Shown one piece after another: positions 7,152 through 15,532 of a DNA stretch of 64,000 nt (the first letter of the stretch is position 1; every line of letters begins with the position of its first letter). Position numbers and translations under genes: made by a program. The notes under the pieces were generated by a model, which saw only the letters and a program-made list of their open reading frames with translations, was not told the origin of the DNA and made no database searches. Origin of the DNA: JARRKU01 sp050288425 (GTDB lineage Bacteria; Desulfobacterota; Desulfobacteria; Desulfobacterales; Desulfosarcinaceae); assembly GCA_050288425.1 (NCBI GenBank), contig JBNKDU010000096.1, positions 1 to 64,000 of the forward strand, read 5' to 3'.

Positions 7152-7339
7152 TATGATGACACCTCATTGATTTGAATTGACCGCCCTTTTTCCTGCGCAT
7201 CGTCCCAATGGATCGGTTTTGCGCTTGATTCCGGTGAATGTGCTTCATCCGGCGTATCGCTTGAAAACCTCGGAACATTGCCCTTGCATATTATCGGCCA
7301 ACCCGTAGACAAAATTAAATCTTTATCCTCTTGCCGCAA
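7151..7339 (-). CDS. Small upstream partner protein, start uncertain
   Basis: A 62-codon frame that ends one base inside the start of the next gene (TAATG overlap), the main reason to believe it is translated. The product (DLILSTGWPIICKGNVPRF, then a Ser/Glu/Pro-rich part) matches nothing I know. The first usable start is TTG at 7339. An AGAGGATAAAG motif lies inside this frame, so a later TTG could be used and the protein may be shorter. Confidence 0.4.
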   Translation of the reverse strand: MRQEDKDLILSTGWPIICKGNVPRFSSDTPDEAHSPESSAKPIHWDDAQEKGRSIQINEVSS

Positions 7340-7592
7340 CGGCCCGGGCCGAGTAACACCCGAATTATTCGTTTTTATTCGTGATTCAAACTAGGTGCGA
7401 AAATATGGAATTTCCCTGGATAAAGGAACGCGAAAAGAGGACAGTATGCAGGGCTCGATCAATTCAGGAGGCGAGGCCTCAATTTGATGGCAAGGGAGCG
7501 GGGCCGATTGTGTAGGATCGGGGCTGTATCTCTTCGCACGGCAAAGTACTCGCGTCAACGGAGAATGGCCGTCCCAATTCAATGAACCACCG

Positions 7593-8447
7593 TCAGGCGA
7601 ACACAATTCCGGCGTAGCCGACGAAACTATCTCCCGGGCTCTTGTCGTGGCTGGTGGCGTAGTCCAAGAGCCGGGCCTTTTTCGCATCCATCCGGACCAA
7701 CGCGGCAACCGCCGCGGCGGCCGCGCCGGAACAGCATGCATTCTGGTGGTGAAGACCTTGTTCCATCACCTGCTCCGGTGCCATGGACATGGCGGCATCG
7801 ATCAATTGGCGGTCATTGGTTTCGCGTACCCAGTGCAGGCCGGAAGTGCCCCTGCCGTGGGGTTCGAAACCGTAATTGGGACCGTAATGGGTCAGATCGG
7901 TGGATCCGATGATGCGCAATTGCCGGCCATGCTTCCGCGACCAGTCCGCCACGGCGCGACCGATCTCCAGCGAAGCGGCGGCGGGCGGCACACCCATGGC
8001 CAATACCGCCCCGGGGTTCAGCAGGTGCTTGATAAAGGGCATCTGCAACTCGATGGTGTTGTCCTGGATGAAGCGGTCGGTGGTTTCCAGTTCGAAGTCG
8101 AAGCGGGTTTGCAGATGATCGGCCAGCTCTTCGTCTACGGGCAGGGGTCCGAAAGGCGTCTCCCATTGGCCGCGGGGCATCATGTAGTTGGGGGAATGGA
8201 CATGCAGATGCATGCCGAACACCACCACCAGGTCCGGCGACGCCGGCGCCCTCAAGGCACGGATCACGTTGCAGGCAATGCGGCCGCTGAAATACCAACC
8301 GGCGTGGGGAACGATCCCGCCGAGCCAGTCTTCCGAATCGTCCTCGAGGTCGGGACCCTGGGCGATAAACGCCTCGATCTCTTCCTTGCAGGCGGCGGCA
8401 CGCCGGGGGTACCAACTGCCGGCAAAAGCGGCTCTGCGGATCGCCAT
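7593..8447 (-). CDS. Memo family protein (AmmeMemoRadiSam system protein B type)
   Basis: A 284-residue Memo-family protein, related to extradiol dioxygenases. IRRAAFAGSWYPR at the N-terminus, IVPHAGWYFSG near residues 47-57, FGMHLH and STDLTHYGPNYGF are the conserved stretches, and their histidines would hold a metal. Bacterial members often sit near AMMECR1 and radical SAM genes (the AmmeMemoRadiSam trio); those partners are not in this window. Substrate is unknown. The ATG at 8447 is preferred because AGGAG lies nine bases upstream; the in-frame ATG at 8453 would be only three bases from it. The gene is divergent from nifU and stands alone. Confidence 0.85.
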   Translation of the reverse strand: MAIRRAAFAGSWYPRRAAACKEEIEAFIAQGPDLEDDSEDWLGGIVPHAGWYFSGRIACNVIRALRAPASPDLVVVFGMHLHVHSPNYMMPRGQWETPFGPLPVDEELADHLQTRFDFELETTDRFIQDNTIELQMPFIKHLLNPGAVLAMGVPPAAASLEIGRAVADWSRKHGRQLRIIGSTDLTHYGPNYGFEPHGRGTSGLHWVRETNDRQLIDAAMSMAPEQVMEQGLHHQNACCSGAAAAAVAALVRMDAKKARLLDYATSHDKSPGDSFVGYAGIVFA

Positions 8448-8630
8448 GGGCATTGTCTCCTGGCAGATGCTTCGATGAAATCAGGATAACATCATCCAAG
8501 GTCCCGAAACAAGCCCCGCATTCTCCTTTTCATATGCAAATTCATGATTATTATCTATCCGTTTGCAGCCCTCACGCGAAGCGGCATCTGTCAATCCAGT
8601 CCTAGTCACGGACGTCATCGGGAGGTAACC

Positions 8631-9461
8631 ATGTGGGAATACACGGACAAGGTCAGGGAACACTTCATCAACCCGCGCAATGTCGGCGACATCGAAAATC
8701 CGGACGGGGTGGGTGAAGTCGGTTCCCTGGCATGCGGGGATGCGCTGAAACTGAGCATCAAGGTGGATGAAAACCAAAGGATCGTAGACGCCAAATTTCA
8801 AACCTTTGGATGCGCCAGCGCCATCGCTTCCTCTTCCGCCCTGACCGAAATGGTGATCGGCAAGACCATCGAGGAAGCCCAGCAAATCACCAATGAGCAT
8901 ATCGCCGAATTTCTGGGCGGCCTGCCCAAGGAAAAAATGCATTGTTCGGTCATGGGCCAGGAGGCGCTGGAAAAGGCCATCGCCTGTTACCTCGGAGAAC
9001 CGGTAAAGAAACCGGAAGGCAACGTGGTCTGTGAATGTTTCGGGGTCACCGATGTTCAGATCGAAAGAGCCCTCCGCGAGCACTCCCTGAAGACCGTCGA
9101 AGAGATCACCAATTACATCAAGGCCGGCGGCGGCTGCGGCAAATGCCACGATAATATCGAGGAGATCATCGCCCGGGTCAACGGCACCGAGGTGGACCGT
9201 CCCCCCAGACCCAGGCACCTGACCAACATCGAGAAGATCAAGCTGATCGAACAGACCCTGGAACGCGAAATCAAGCCCGCCCTGAAGCAGGATGGCGGAG
9301 ACATTCAACTGGTGGATGTGGACGGCGACCGCGTGCTGGTCAAATTGATCGGCACCTGCGCGTCCTGCACCATGTCCCAGGTCACCCTCAAGGATTACGT
9401 GGAATCCAAGCTCAAGGAACTCGTGCTCAACACCCTCGTGGTGGAGGAGGTGTCCGCATGA
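8631..9461 (+). CDS. nifU: NifU Fe-S cluster scaffold protein
   Basis: A 276-residue three-domain scaffold that assembles Fe-S clusters from sulfur provided by NifS. Residues 1-125 form the IscU-like domain with cysteines at about 35, 61 and 105. Residues 130-180 form the BFD-like [2Fe-2S] domain (CEC at 134-136, GGCGKCH at 168-173). Residues 205-275 form the Nfu-like C-terminal domain with GTCASCTMSQ. All expected cysteines are present. GGAGGT precedes the ATG at 8631. The stop overlaps the nifS start by four bases (ATGA), so the two are coupled. No other nitrogenase genes are nearby; in sulfate reducers NifUS commonly serves general Fe-S assembly. Confidence 0.96.
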   Translation: MWEYTDKVREHFINPRNVGDIENPDGVGEVGSLACGDALKLSIKVDENQRIVDAKFQTFGCASAIASSSALTEMVIGKTIEEAQQITNEHIAEFLGGLPKEKMHCSVMGQEALEKAIACYLGEPVKKPEGNVVCECFGVTDVQIERALREHSLKTVEEITNYIKAGGGCGKCHDNIEEIIARVNGTEVDRPPRPRHLTNIEKIKLIEQTLEREIKPALKQDGGDIQLVDVDGDRVLVKLIGTCASCTMSQVTLKDYVESKLKELVLNTLVVEEVSA

Positions 9462-10648
9462 ACACGGTCTACATGGACAACAACGCCACCACCCGGGTCG
9501 CCCCGGAAGCAGTTGAGGAAATGCTCCCCTACTTGAGCCAATTCTATGGCAATCCGTCCAGCATGCACACCTTCGGCGGCAACGTGGCCATGAAGATAAA
9601 AGAGGCACGGTCCAAACTCGGCGATCTGCTGGGTGCCCAGCCCGAAGAAATCATTTTTACTTCGTGCGGCACGGAAAGCGACAGCACCGCCATCTGGGCG
9701 GCACTGAGAAGTAATCCCGGCAAAACCCACATCATGACATCCAAAGTCGAGCACCCGGCGGTGAAGAATCTTTGCGAATACCTTGCCCAAAACGGCTACC
9801 GGGTGTCCTTCGTGCCGGTGGACAACCAAGGCAACCTCGATATTGAATATCTCTACGACCACCTCAGCGAAGACACGGCCATCGTCAGCCTGATGTGGGC
9901 CAACAATGAAACCGGTGTCATTTTTCCGGTGGAAGAAATTGCGGAAAAGGTGCATGCCAAGGGCATCGCCTTCCACACCGATGCGGTCCAGGCCGTGGGC
10001 AAGCTGCCGATCGGCCTGGCCGACAACCACATCGACATGCTCTCCCTTTCCGGCCATAAGCTCCACGCCCCCAAAGGGATCGGCGCACTCTATCTGCGCC
10101 GGGGGACCAAGTTCGCGCCCTTTCTCATGGGAGGGCATCAAGAACACGGCCGACGCGGGGGAACCGAAAATGTCGCCTCCATCGTCGCCTTGGGCAAGGC
10201 GGCCGAACTGGCGGTCGATCACATGGAAGCCGAAAACAGCCGCGTCGCCGCCCTGCGGGACAAACTGGAGAATTCCCTGCTGGAGCGGATTCCCAATTCC
10301 ATGGTCAACGGGGACCGTTCAAGACGCCTGCCCAATACCAGCAGCATCGCCTTCGAATACGTGGAAGGCGAAGCCATTCTGTTGATGATGGATGAATACC
10401 GGATCTGCGCATCTTCCGGCTCGGCCTGCACCTCGGGATCCCTGGAGCCCTCCCATGTGCTGCGCGCCATGGGAGTGCCCTTCACGGCCGCCCACGGCTC
10501 CATCCGCTTCAGCCTGAGCATCTACAACACGGAAGAAGAAGTCGATCTCATCATCGACAAATTACCCCCCATTATCGAACGGCTGCGCAAGATGTCGCCC
10601 TTCTGGTCGAAAGCCGCGGGCTCCTCCTGCAACGTCGCCGTGTCCTGA
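9458..10648 (+). CDS. nifS: Cysteine desulfurase NifS
   Basis: A PLP enzyme converting cysteine to alanine and delivering persulfide sulfur to NifU. The product is 396 residues. MDNNATTRVAPEA and YGNPSS mark the N-terminus, HTDAVQA the cofactor region, SLSGHKLHAPKG the Schiff-base lysine at about residue 201, and CASSGSACTSGS the mobile loop with the catalytic cysteine at about 324. The short loop and sequence place it in the NifS/IscS group. It starts inside the nifU stop. A hairpin just after the gene probably ends the transcript. Confidence 0.96.
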   Translation: MNTVYMDNNATTRVAPEAVEEMLPYLSQFYGNPSSMHTFGGNVAMKIKEARSKLGDLLGAQPEEIIFTSCGTESDSTAIWAALRSNPGKTHIMTSKVEHPAVKNLCEYLAQNGYRVSFVPVDNQGNLDIEYLYDHLSEDTAIVSLMWANNETGVIFPVEEIAEKVHAKGIAFHTDAVQAVGKLPIGLADNHIDMLSLSGHKLHAPKGIGALYLRRGTKFAPFLMGGHQEHGRRGGTENVASIVALGKAAELAVDHMEAENSRVAALRDKLENSLLERIPNSMVNGDRSRRLPNTSSIAFEYVEGEAILLMMDEYRICASSGSACTSGSLEPSHVLRAMGVPFTAAHGSIRFSLSIYNTEEEVDLIIDKLPPIIERLRKMSPFWSKAAGSSCNVAVS

Positions 10649-10661
10649 CCCTCGATCATCG

Positions 10662-10698
10662 CCGACGACCCGGCCCGTCAACCGGATCGGGTCGTCGG
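10662..10698 (+). terminator. Hairpin after nifS
   Basis: CCGACGACCCG (10662-10672) pairs perfectly with CGGGTCGTCGG (10688-10698), followed by GTCTCTTCC. The stem is strong but the U tract poor. Confidence 0.6.
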
Positions 10699-11174
10699 GT
10701 CTCTTCCGGATGGATACCGCGCGAATCCTGGCGACTTCGGACGGCGACGAACGGTTGTATCAGATACGTCCTCCGAACTGACCGGCAACAAAAGTCTAAC
10801 CGAATGGACGCCAATTTAGGCTTGACAAGCGCCATGGCGTACCCGATAATACGATCAATTCCAAGCAGTCTGACACGAAGATCCCCTGATCGCTCGAATC
10901 GTCGCTCACCAGTCAACATTTCGAATTCTGTCTCCAAACAGCAAACAGATGTCCCATTCGGCTTCGGTACCGTAAGCCGCAAGATGCGGCCGTGTTCGAT
11001 CCGTCACCATCGACCAGATCCGAGTCTTTGCCTGTCCGAACCGCCGTTACGGCCTGGAGGACGGGAAGCGAACGTTAATCATCCAGCCTCGCCGGCAGTT
11101 GCAGGCGGCACCCCCCGATCATTGCAGCCGGCGATTGGAAGGACCATCGCCGCATTGTGAGGAGGAGATTCGTC
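10699..11174. other. Interval without a supportable gene
   Basis: About 475 bases between the nifS hairpin and the PilZ gene. Every reading frame is short or unlike known protein. Minus-strand frames give protein-like fragments broken by stops, which may be a decayed gene but could be chance in GC-rich DNA. The interval presumably contains the promoter of the PHA cluster; I see no clear promoter motif. Confidence 0.4.
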
Positions 11175-11669
11175 ATGACGCAGGTAACCCCCCGGGCAGA
11201 CAATCGAACCGTCTGCCAGACCCCGATCCAGTATGCGCTTTTGAACACCGAACGATTCCACCCCAGCCGGGCATGCAATTACAGCCACGACGGATTGTGC
11301 TACGAGGCGACCCAACCCCTGGATACCGAGTCCGAAGTCTGCATCGTCATGGACAATTATATGCCGGGCCGGCCGGGGCCCGAAGGGTACCGCTCCTACC
11401 TGGCCCGGATCCGCTGGATCCATCTGCTGGATGATCGTTATGCCGCCGGAGCGCAAATCCTGGCCCGCAGTCACGACATCCTGGCCACCGAAGAGCAATT
11501 GCCAAAGAGGCTCTGCGACCTTTGCGGCACTTTGCACCCGGCCCACAGATTGGAGGCCCAGTCCAACGGGATTCAATTGTGCCGCCAATGCAGTCGGCAC
11601 CTGCACCATATTCCTTCACCCAAGATACGCCAATGCGTCGAACGCTATCTACTGGGCAATGTCATCTGA
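11175..11669 (+). CDS. PilZ-like protein with C-terminal zinc ribbon
   Basis: A 164-residue soluble protein. The N-terminal part fits a PilZ domain: RADNR (residues 7-11) satisfies the RxxxR motif, and NYSHDG about 30 residues later satisfies the (D/N)xSxxG motif, the two elements that bind cyclic di-GMP. The C-terminal part has LCDLCG and LCRQCSRH, two Cys-x2-Cys pairs that would form a zinc ribbon. GAGGAGGAGA precedes the ATG at 11175. It is the first gene of a run containing KAS III, ACP, PhaC and a phasin-like protein, so it may couple second-messenger signalling to polymer storage. PilZ assignment is by motif only. Confidence 0.65.
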   Translation: MTQVTPRADNRTVCQTPIQYALLNTERFHPSRACNYSHDGLCYEATQPLDTESEVCIVMDNYMPGRPGPEGYRSYLARIRWIHLLDDRYAAGAQILARSHDILATEEQLPKRLCDLCGTLHPAHRLEAQSNGIQLCRQCSRHLHHIPSPKIRQCVERYLLGNVI

Positions 11670-11716
11670 ATGTCGAGACGGCAGGCCCTTGCGCCGCAAA
11701 CCCCATGGAAACCGAT

Positions 11717-12694
11717 ATGAAATACGCCGCCATAAGATCCACCGGCCGCCACGTACCGCGGCACACCATCCACAACGAAGCCCTGGACCAGTTTCCGTCG
11801 GGGGCCAAATTGATGATCAGCAGCAAAACCGGTGTGTTCTGCCGCCACCACGCATCGCCCGACCAGTGCACCTCCGACCTGGCCATCCTGGCCGCCGAGA
11901 ACTGTCTTGGGGAAAGCGGAATCGGGCCCGAGCAGGTGGAGGCCATCGTGCTGTCGACCTCATCGCCGGATCGCATCCAGCCGGCGACGGCCACCCGGGT
12001 GCAACACCGGTTGGGGGCGCAAAACGCCTTTGCCTTCGACATCAATTCGGTCTGCTCCGGAAGCACTTTCGGCATCGCCCTCTGCCAGGCCTTGATCGGC
12101 AGCGGCATGTGCGCCAACGTGCTGTTCATAGCCGCTGAAATCTATTCCAGGTTTCTCGATCCCAACGATTTCAGCACCTACCCCTATTTCGGCGACGGTG
12201 CCGGCGCCATCCTGTTTACCTCCAATGAAGAAGCCGTGGGGGTCATCGATTCGGTGCTGGCCACCGACGGCAGCGGCAACGATACCATTTGTGTGCCCGC
12301 CGGAGGAACCATGATGCCTCTGGCCGATCTGAAAGATTCCAAGTCTGCCTACTTCCACATGAAAGGGCGGGATGTCTTCCAATTCGCCGTGGAAAAGGGC
12401 AGCCAGGTAATCGAGACACTGCTCGACAAGGCCAATATCGCCATTGGGCAGGTCAAATGCATCATCTGCCATCAGGCCAATGTCAATATCGTTTTGAAGA
12501 TCGCGGAAAGACTTCGCATCGACGAGGAGAAGTTTTTCATGAACTTGTTCCGCCACGGCAACACGGCAAGCGCCTCGGTGCTGATGGCATTGGATGAAGC
12601 CCGGCGTTCTCACGCCATCTTGCCCGGCGACCTGGTGGTGACCGCCGCATTCGGCGGTGGACTCTCCTGGGGCGCCAACTTGATCCGGCTGTGA
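11717..12694 (+). CDS. 3-oxoacyl-ACP synthase III (FabH) family enzyme
   Basis: A 325-residue thiolase-fold condensing enzyme. The catalytic triad is visible: Cys113 in SVCSGSTFG, His252 in CHQANVN, Asn282 in HGNTASAS. The nearby YFGDGAGAILF and the C-terminal AAFGGGLSWGANL are typical of KAS III. Classical FabH starts fatty acid synthesis from acetyl-CoA and malonyl-ACP. Because this copy is followed by its own ACP and a PHA synthase, it more likely makes or transfers a specific acyl group for that pathway. The ATG at 11717 is chosen (GGAAA eight bases upstream); the in-frame ATG at 11705 is possible. Confidence 0.85.
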   Translation: MKYAAIRSTGRHVPRHTIHNEALDQFPSGAKLMISSKTGVFCRHHASPDQCTSDLAILAAENCLGESGIGPEQVEAIVLSTSSPDRIQPATATRVQHRLGAQNAFAFDINSVCSGSTFGIALCQALIGSGMCANVLFIAAEIYSRFLDPNDFSTYPYFGDGAGAILFTSNEEAVGVIDSVLATDGSGNDTICVPAGGTMMPLADLKDSKSAYFHMKGRDVFQFAVEKGSQVIETLLDKANIAIGQVKCIICHQANVNIVLKIAERLRIDEEKFFMNLFRHGNTASASVLMALDEARRSHAILPGDLVVTAAFGGGLSWGANLIRL

Positions 12695-12746
12695 TCCGAA
12701 CGCGGAAACCACGCCCGAACGAACCTTTGCAAAGAGGAGGTTATCA

Positions 12747-12998
12747 ATGGCTGTATCCATCGAGCAGTTGTCCACCGGTTTGGTTGAAGTATTTCCGGAA
12801 AGCGCCCGAATGGAATTCACCGCGGAAACCACCCTGGGCGAATTGCCGGAATGGGACTCCATGGCGGCGGTCAACTTTCAGACCTGGCTGTTGAAAGACT
12901 TCGATATCGAAGTCCCCCTGGAAATGCTGGCCGACGAGACCCGGCTGGAAGAAATCATCGCCTTCCTCGACGAAGCGGTGAACAACGTCGCCGTTTAA
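12747..12998 (+). CDS. Acyl carrier protein
   Basis: An 83-residue acidic helical protein. EWDSMAAVNF places the phosphopantetheine-carrying serine at residue 38. The helix pattern and length match acyl carrier proteins, although the pre-serine sequence (LPEWDS) resembles specialised or secondary-metabolism ACPs more than housekeeping AcpP. AGAGGAGG precedes the ATG. It sits between a KAS III-like gene and phaC, with short gaps, and is presumably the carrier for that KAS III. Confidence 0.9.
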   Translation: MAVSIEQLSTGLVEVFPESARMEFTAETTLGELPEWDSMAAVNFQTWLLKDFDIEVPLEMLADETRLEEIIAFLDEAVNNVAV

Positions 12999-13016
12999 GT
13001 CGGCGATCCGAGCGTC

Positions 13017-14672
13017 ATGACGACGAACCAAAGCGGGCTGGATCCCTTGGCGATCACCGATGCCTTTTTGGATGTGAATCAAACCTGGCTGCAAAATGAC
13101 CGGCAGGGGCTGATGGAGATGTGCCTGGAATTACCCAGGGCCATGCTCCAAGCCGGCCAACAGGCGTGCGAACACGTGCAATCGTCTGCGGCCGACGCCC
13201 CCGATGGCGGCAGCGACCTGCTCAACCAGTGGTCCAAAAGCATGGCCTGCACGACGCGGCAATTTCAGGAGACGTTCACCGACTGGCTGACGGCCTATGT
13301 GGAGGCGGCACCCGGTGTCGATGGCGAGGTTCGGCAACGGGCCCTCTTCTGGGTGCACCAGATCGGAGCCATGCTGAAATCGGATAATTTTTTCTGGACC
13401 AATCCCAAGGCGGTATTTCGTTTCGTCCAAAGCCACGGGAAAAGCCTGGAGCAAGGAATACGAAATTTACGTGACGATCTGCAGCACGGCGATTGCCTGG
13501 TGAGCACGGCCGACCGCCAGGAATTCGCCCTGGGGGAGAACCTGGCCACGACCCCCGGGCAGGTGGTGCATCGCAACGAACTGGTGGAGATCATCCAGTA
13601 TGCCCCGCAGACCGCCACGGTATGGCAAACACCCATCGTGATGATCCAGCCCTGGATCAACAAATACTATATTTTCGACCTGAGGCCGCAAAACAGCCTG
13701 GTACGCTATCTTGTCGACCAGGGCCGCACCGTGTTCATCACCAGTTGGAAGAACCCGACACCGGACATGCGGCGGACTACCTTCGAAGACTATATGAAAA
13801 AAGGAGCCCTGCAGGCCATCGAGGTCGCCCGGGAGATCACCCGGTCTCCCCGGGTGCATGCCACCGGCTACTGCATCGGCGGCACCCTCCTGGCATCCAT
13901 GATGGGCTGGCTGGCGCGAACATCGGAGACGACCTCGGTGGCCGACATCACCCTGTTCGCCAGTCTTCTCGACTTCCAAAACTGCGGCGACCTGGCCGCG
14001 CTGATCAACAAGGCCTCCATGCCCGCCCTGGAACATCTGTTGGCGGCCAAGGGGCGCCTGGAAAAGGAGAACATCGCCGCCGCGTTCCGGCTGCTCCACC
14101 CCGCAGATCTGATTTGGCGCCATGCGGCCGGCCGCTACTTCATGGGAGAAGCGCCGCCACGCTCGGACATGCTCTTCTGGAACAGTGACAGCACCCATCT
14201 GCCGGAGGCGATGTGCCGATTCTACCTCCATTCCTTTTACCTGGAGAATCGGCTGGCCCGTCCCGATGGCCTGACGCTCGGCGGCCGCCCCATCGATCTT
14301 CGCCGGGTGGTGCAGCCGGCCTATGTGGTGGGCGCCACGGACGACCATATCTGCCCATGGACGGCCACCTTCAAATCCTGCGGGATGCTCGGCGGCCGCG
14401 TCCAATATGTACTGGCCGACCAGGGCCATATCACCGGAATCGTCAACCCGCCCTCGGCCTGGTCCAAGAAGAAATTCGCTGCCGGCGCCGCCACCCGGAG
14501 GCGGGATCCTCAAAAATGGAGAAATACCCGGACTTTTCAACAGGGATCCTGGTGGCCGCACTGGCTGGAGTGGCTCCAGCCACGAAGCGGCGGACGTGTC
14601 CCGCCGCCTCCCATGGGTTCGCCAAGGTATCCACCGATTTCACCGGCACCCGGAACCTATGTTTTGGAATAG
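13017..14672 (+). CDS. phaC: Class I polyhydroxyalkanoate synthase
   Basis: A 551-residue enzyme polymerising (R)-3-hydroxyacyl-CoA into PHA at the granule surface. The length and the presence of an N-terminal domain fit single-subunit class I synthases. The alpha/beta-hydrolase core carries the modified lipase box GYCIGG with nucleophile Cys286, the catalytic Asp in TDDHICPW (about 443) and His471 in QGHITGIVNPP. Conserved PWINKYYIFDL and FITSWKNP precede it. The C-terminal tail (WWPHWLEWL, then GTYVLE) is intact. It lies 18 bases after the ACP gene and is followed by a coiled-coil protein likely to coat or tether the granule. No phaA, phaB or phaZ is nearby. Confidence 0.95.
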   Translation: MTTNQSGLDPLAITDAFLDVNQTWLQNDRQGLMEMCLELPRAMLQAGQQACEHVQSSAADAPDGGSDLLNQWSKSMACTTRQFQETFTDWLTAYVEAAPGVDGEVRQRALFWVHQIGAMLKSDNFFWTNPKAVFRFVQSHGKSLEQGIRNLRDDLQHGDCLVSTADRQEFALGENLATTPGQVVHRNELVEIIQYAPQTATVWQTPIVMIQPWINKYYIFDLRPQNSLVRYLVDQGRTVFITSWKNPTPDMRRTTFEDYMKKGALQAIEVAREITRSPRVHATGYCIGGTLLASMMGWLARTSETTSVADITLFASLLDFQNCGDLAALINKASMPALEHLLAAKGRLEKENIAAAFRLLHPADLIWRHAAGRYFMGEAPPRSDMLFWNSDSTHLPEAMCRFYLHSFYLENRLARPDGLTLGGRPIDLRRVVQPAYVVGATDDHICPWTATFKSCGMLGGRVQYVLADQGHITGIVNPPSAWSKKKFAAGAATRRRDPQKWRNTRTFQQGSWWPHWLEWLQPRSGGRVPPPPMGSPRYPPISPAPGTYVLE

Positions 14673-14723
14673 AGTCCAATTTCATTCAACCGAATTTTTG
14701 CCCCAAGAAAGAAGGAGAAGAAC

Positions 14724-15281
14724 ATGGCGACCACACAATGGCAGGCATTGATGCGCGAAACCATCGCGGCTTGCGACATGACCGGAGTTCTCCAACAGGC
14801 GGACGACTGGCTCAAACAGGGAGTTGACTATTGGCGGGCATGGAATGCCTATGCGTCCTCCTATGGCGATCCTCAAAACTGGCTGGAGACGGCAGACGGC
14901 ATTTCCAAGACCCTGTCGAACTGCCTGCAGGACTGGACCTGCCTGTACGGCCTGATGCCGGCATCTTCTGCCCAAGCGGACACCGCCAAATTGGAAGAGT
15001 TCAAAAAAACCGCCGATGCCCAACTCGCGGAAATCAAGAAAGAGCGGGCCGCGCTGAAGCGCAACCTGACCTTGAAGGAAAGGACCCTCCAGTCCCAACT
15101 CGACGATTTGAAGAAACAGGGGGATCTCGTGCGTAAACAGGAGACAGAAATCGACACCCTGCAGGCCAAGGTCAAATCCCAGGCGGAACGTCTGCTTCTA
15201 TTGGAGGCCGCCGCAAAGAACCATGCCAAACCCGCCGCCCAGCCCGTGGCCGGTGCAACGGTACCCCCGGCCGTCAAATAA
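14724..15281 (+). CDS. Phasin-like coiled-coil protein
   Basis: A 185-residue soluble protein. Residues 1-90 are helical and Trp/Tyr-rich (WRAWNAYASSYGDPQNW). Residues 95-165 form a long charged coiled coil with heptad character (KKERAALKRNLTLKERTLQ). The tail is Ala/Pro-rich. The position after phaC, absence of a signal peptide and the helical design suggest a phasin or a PhaE/PhaM-like granule protein; there is no clear signature, so this is inference. GAAGGAGAAGAAC precedes the ATG at 14724. A strong terminator follows, making it the last gene of the cluster. Confidence 0.6.
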   Translation: MATTQWQALMRETIAACDMTGVLQQADDWLKQGVDYWRAWNAYASSYGDPQNWLETADGISKTLSNCLQDWTCLYGLMPASSAQADTAKLEEFKKTADAQLAEIKKERAALKRNLTLKERTLQSQLDDLKKQGDLVRKQETEIDTLQAKVKSQAERLLLLEAAAKNHAKPAAQPVAGATVPPAVK

Positions 15282-15308
15282 GGTCCCAATCCCAGCGAAC
15301 GGGAAAAA

Positions 15309-15341
15309 GAAAACCGGGTCCCCTGGGACCCGGTTTTCTTT
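15309..15341 (+). terminator. Strong terminator of the PHA cluster
   Basis: GAAAACCGGGTCCC and GGGACCCGGTTTTC form a 14-pair stem with a two-base loop, followed by TTT. The A and T ends make it work in both directions, so it can also close transcription from the minus strand. Confidence 0.92.
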
Positions 15342-15532
15342 GCGGATCGATAACCAAAATCAAGGCGAAGGGCTCGCCCAAATATGACTTCACATTTTCA
15401 TGCGCCGACGCATCCTGCCCGTGGGCGCCTTGCCAGACAGGCGCCTCAACACCTAAAATGGGAAACTTATTTCTGCGCGAACCCTTAGCAACCGTTGTTT
15501 TGGTACGGCAAACCGACTCCGCATGGGCGACG

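Noticed and set aside
8631..10648. Evidence for nitrogen fixation from nifU and nifS
   Set aside because: No nifH, nifD, nifK or accessory nif genes are present. In this group NifUS is commonly the general Fe-S system.
10804..11160. Plus-strand frame of 118 codons upstream of the PilZ gene
   Set aside because: No ribosome binding site, low-complexity Ser/Arg/Pro composition, and overlapping minus-strand frames are equally long.
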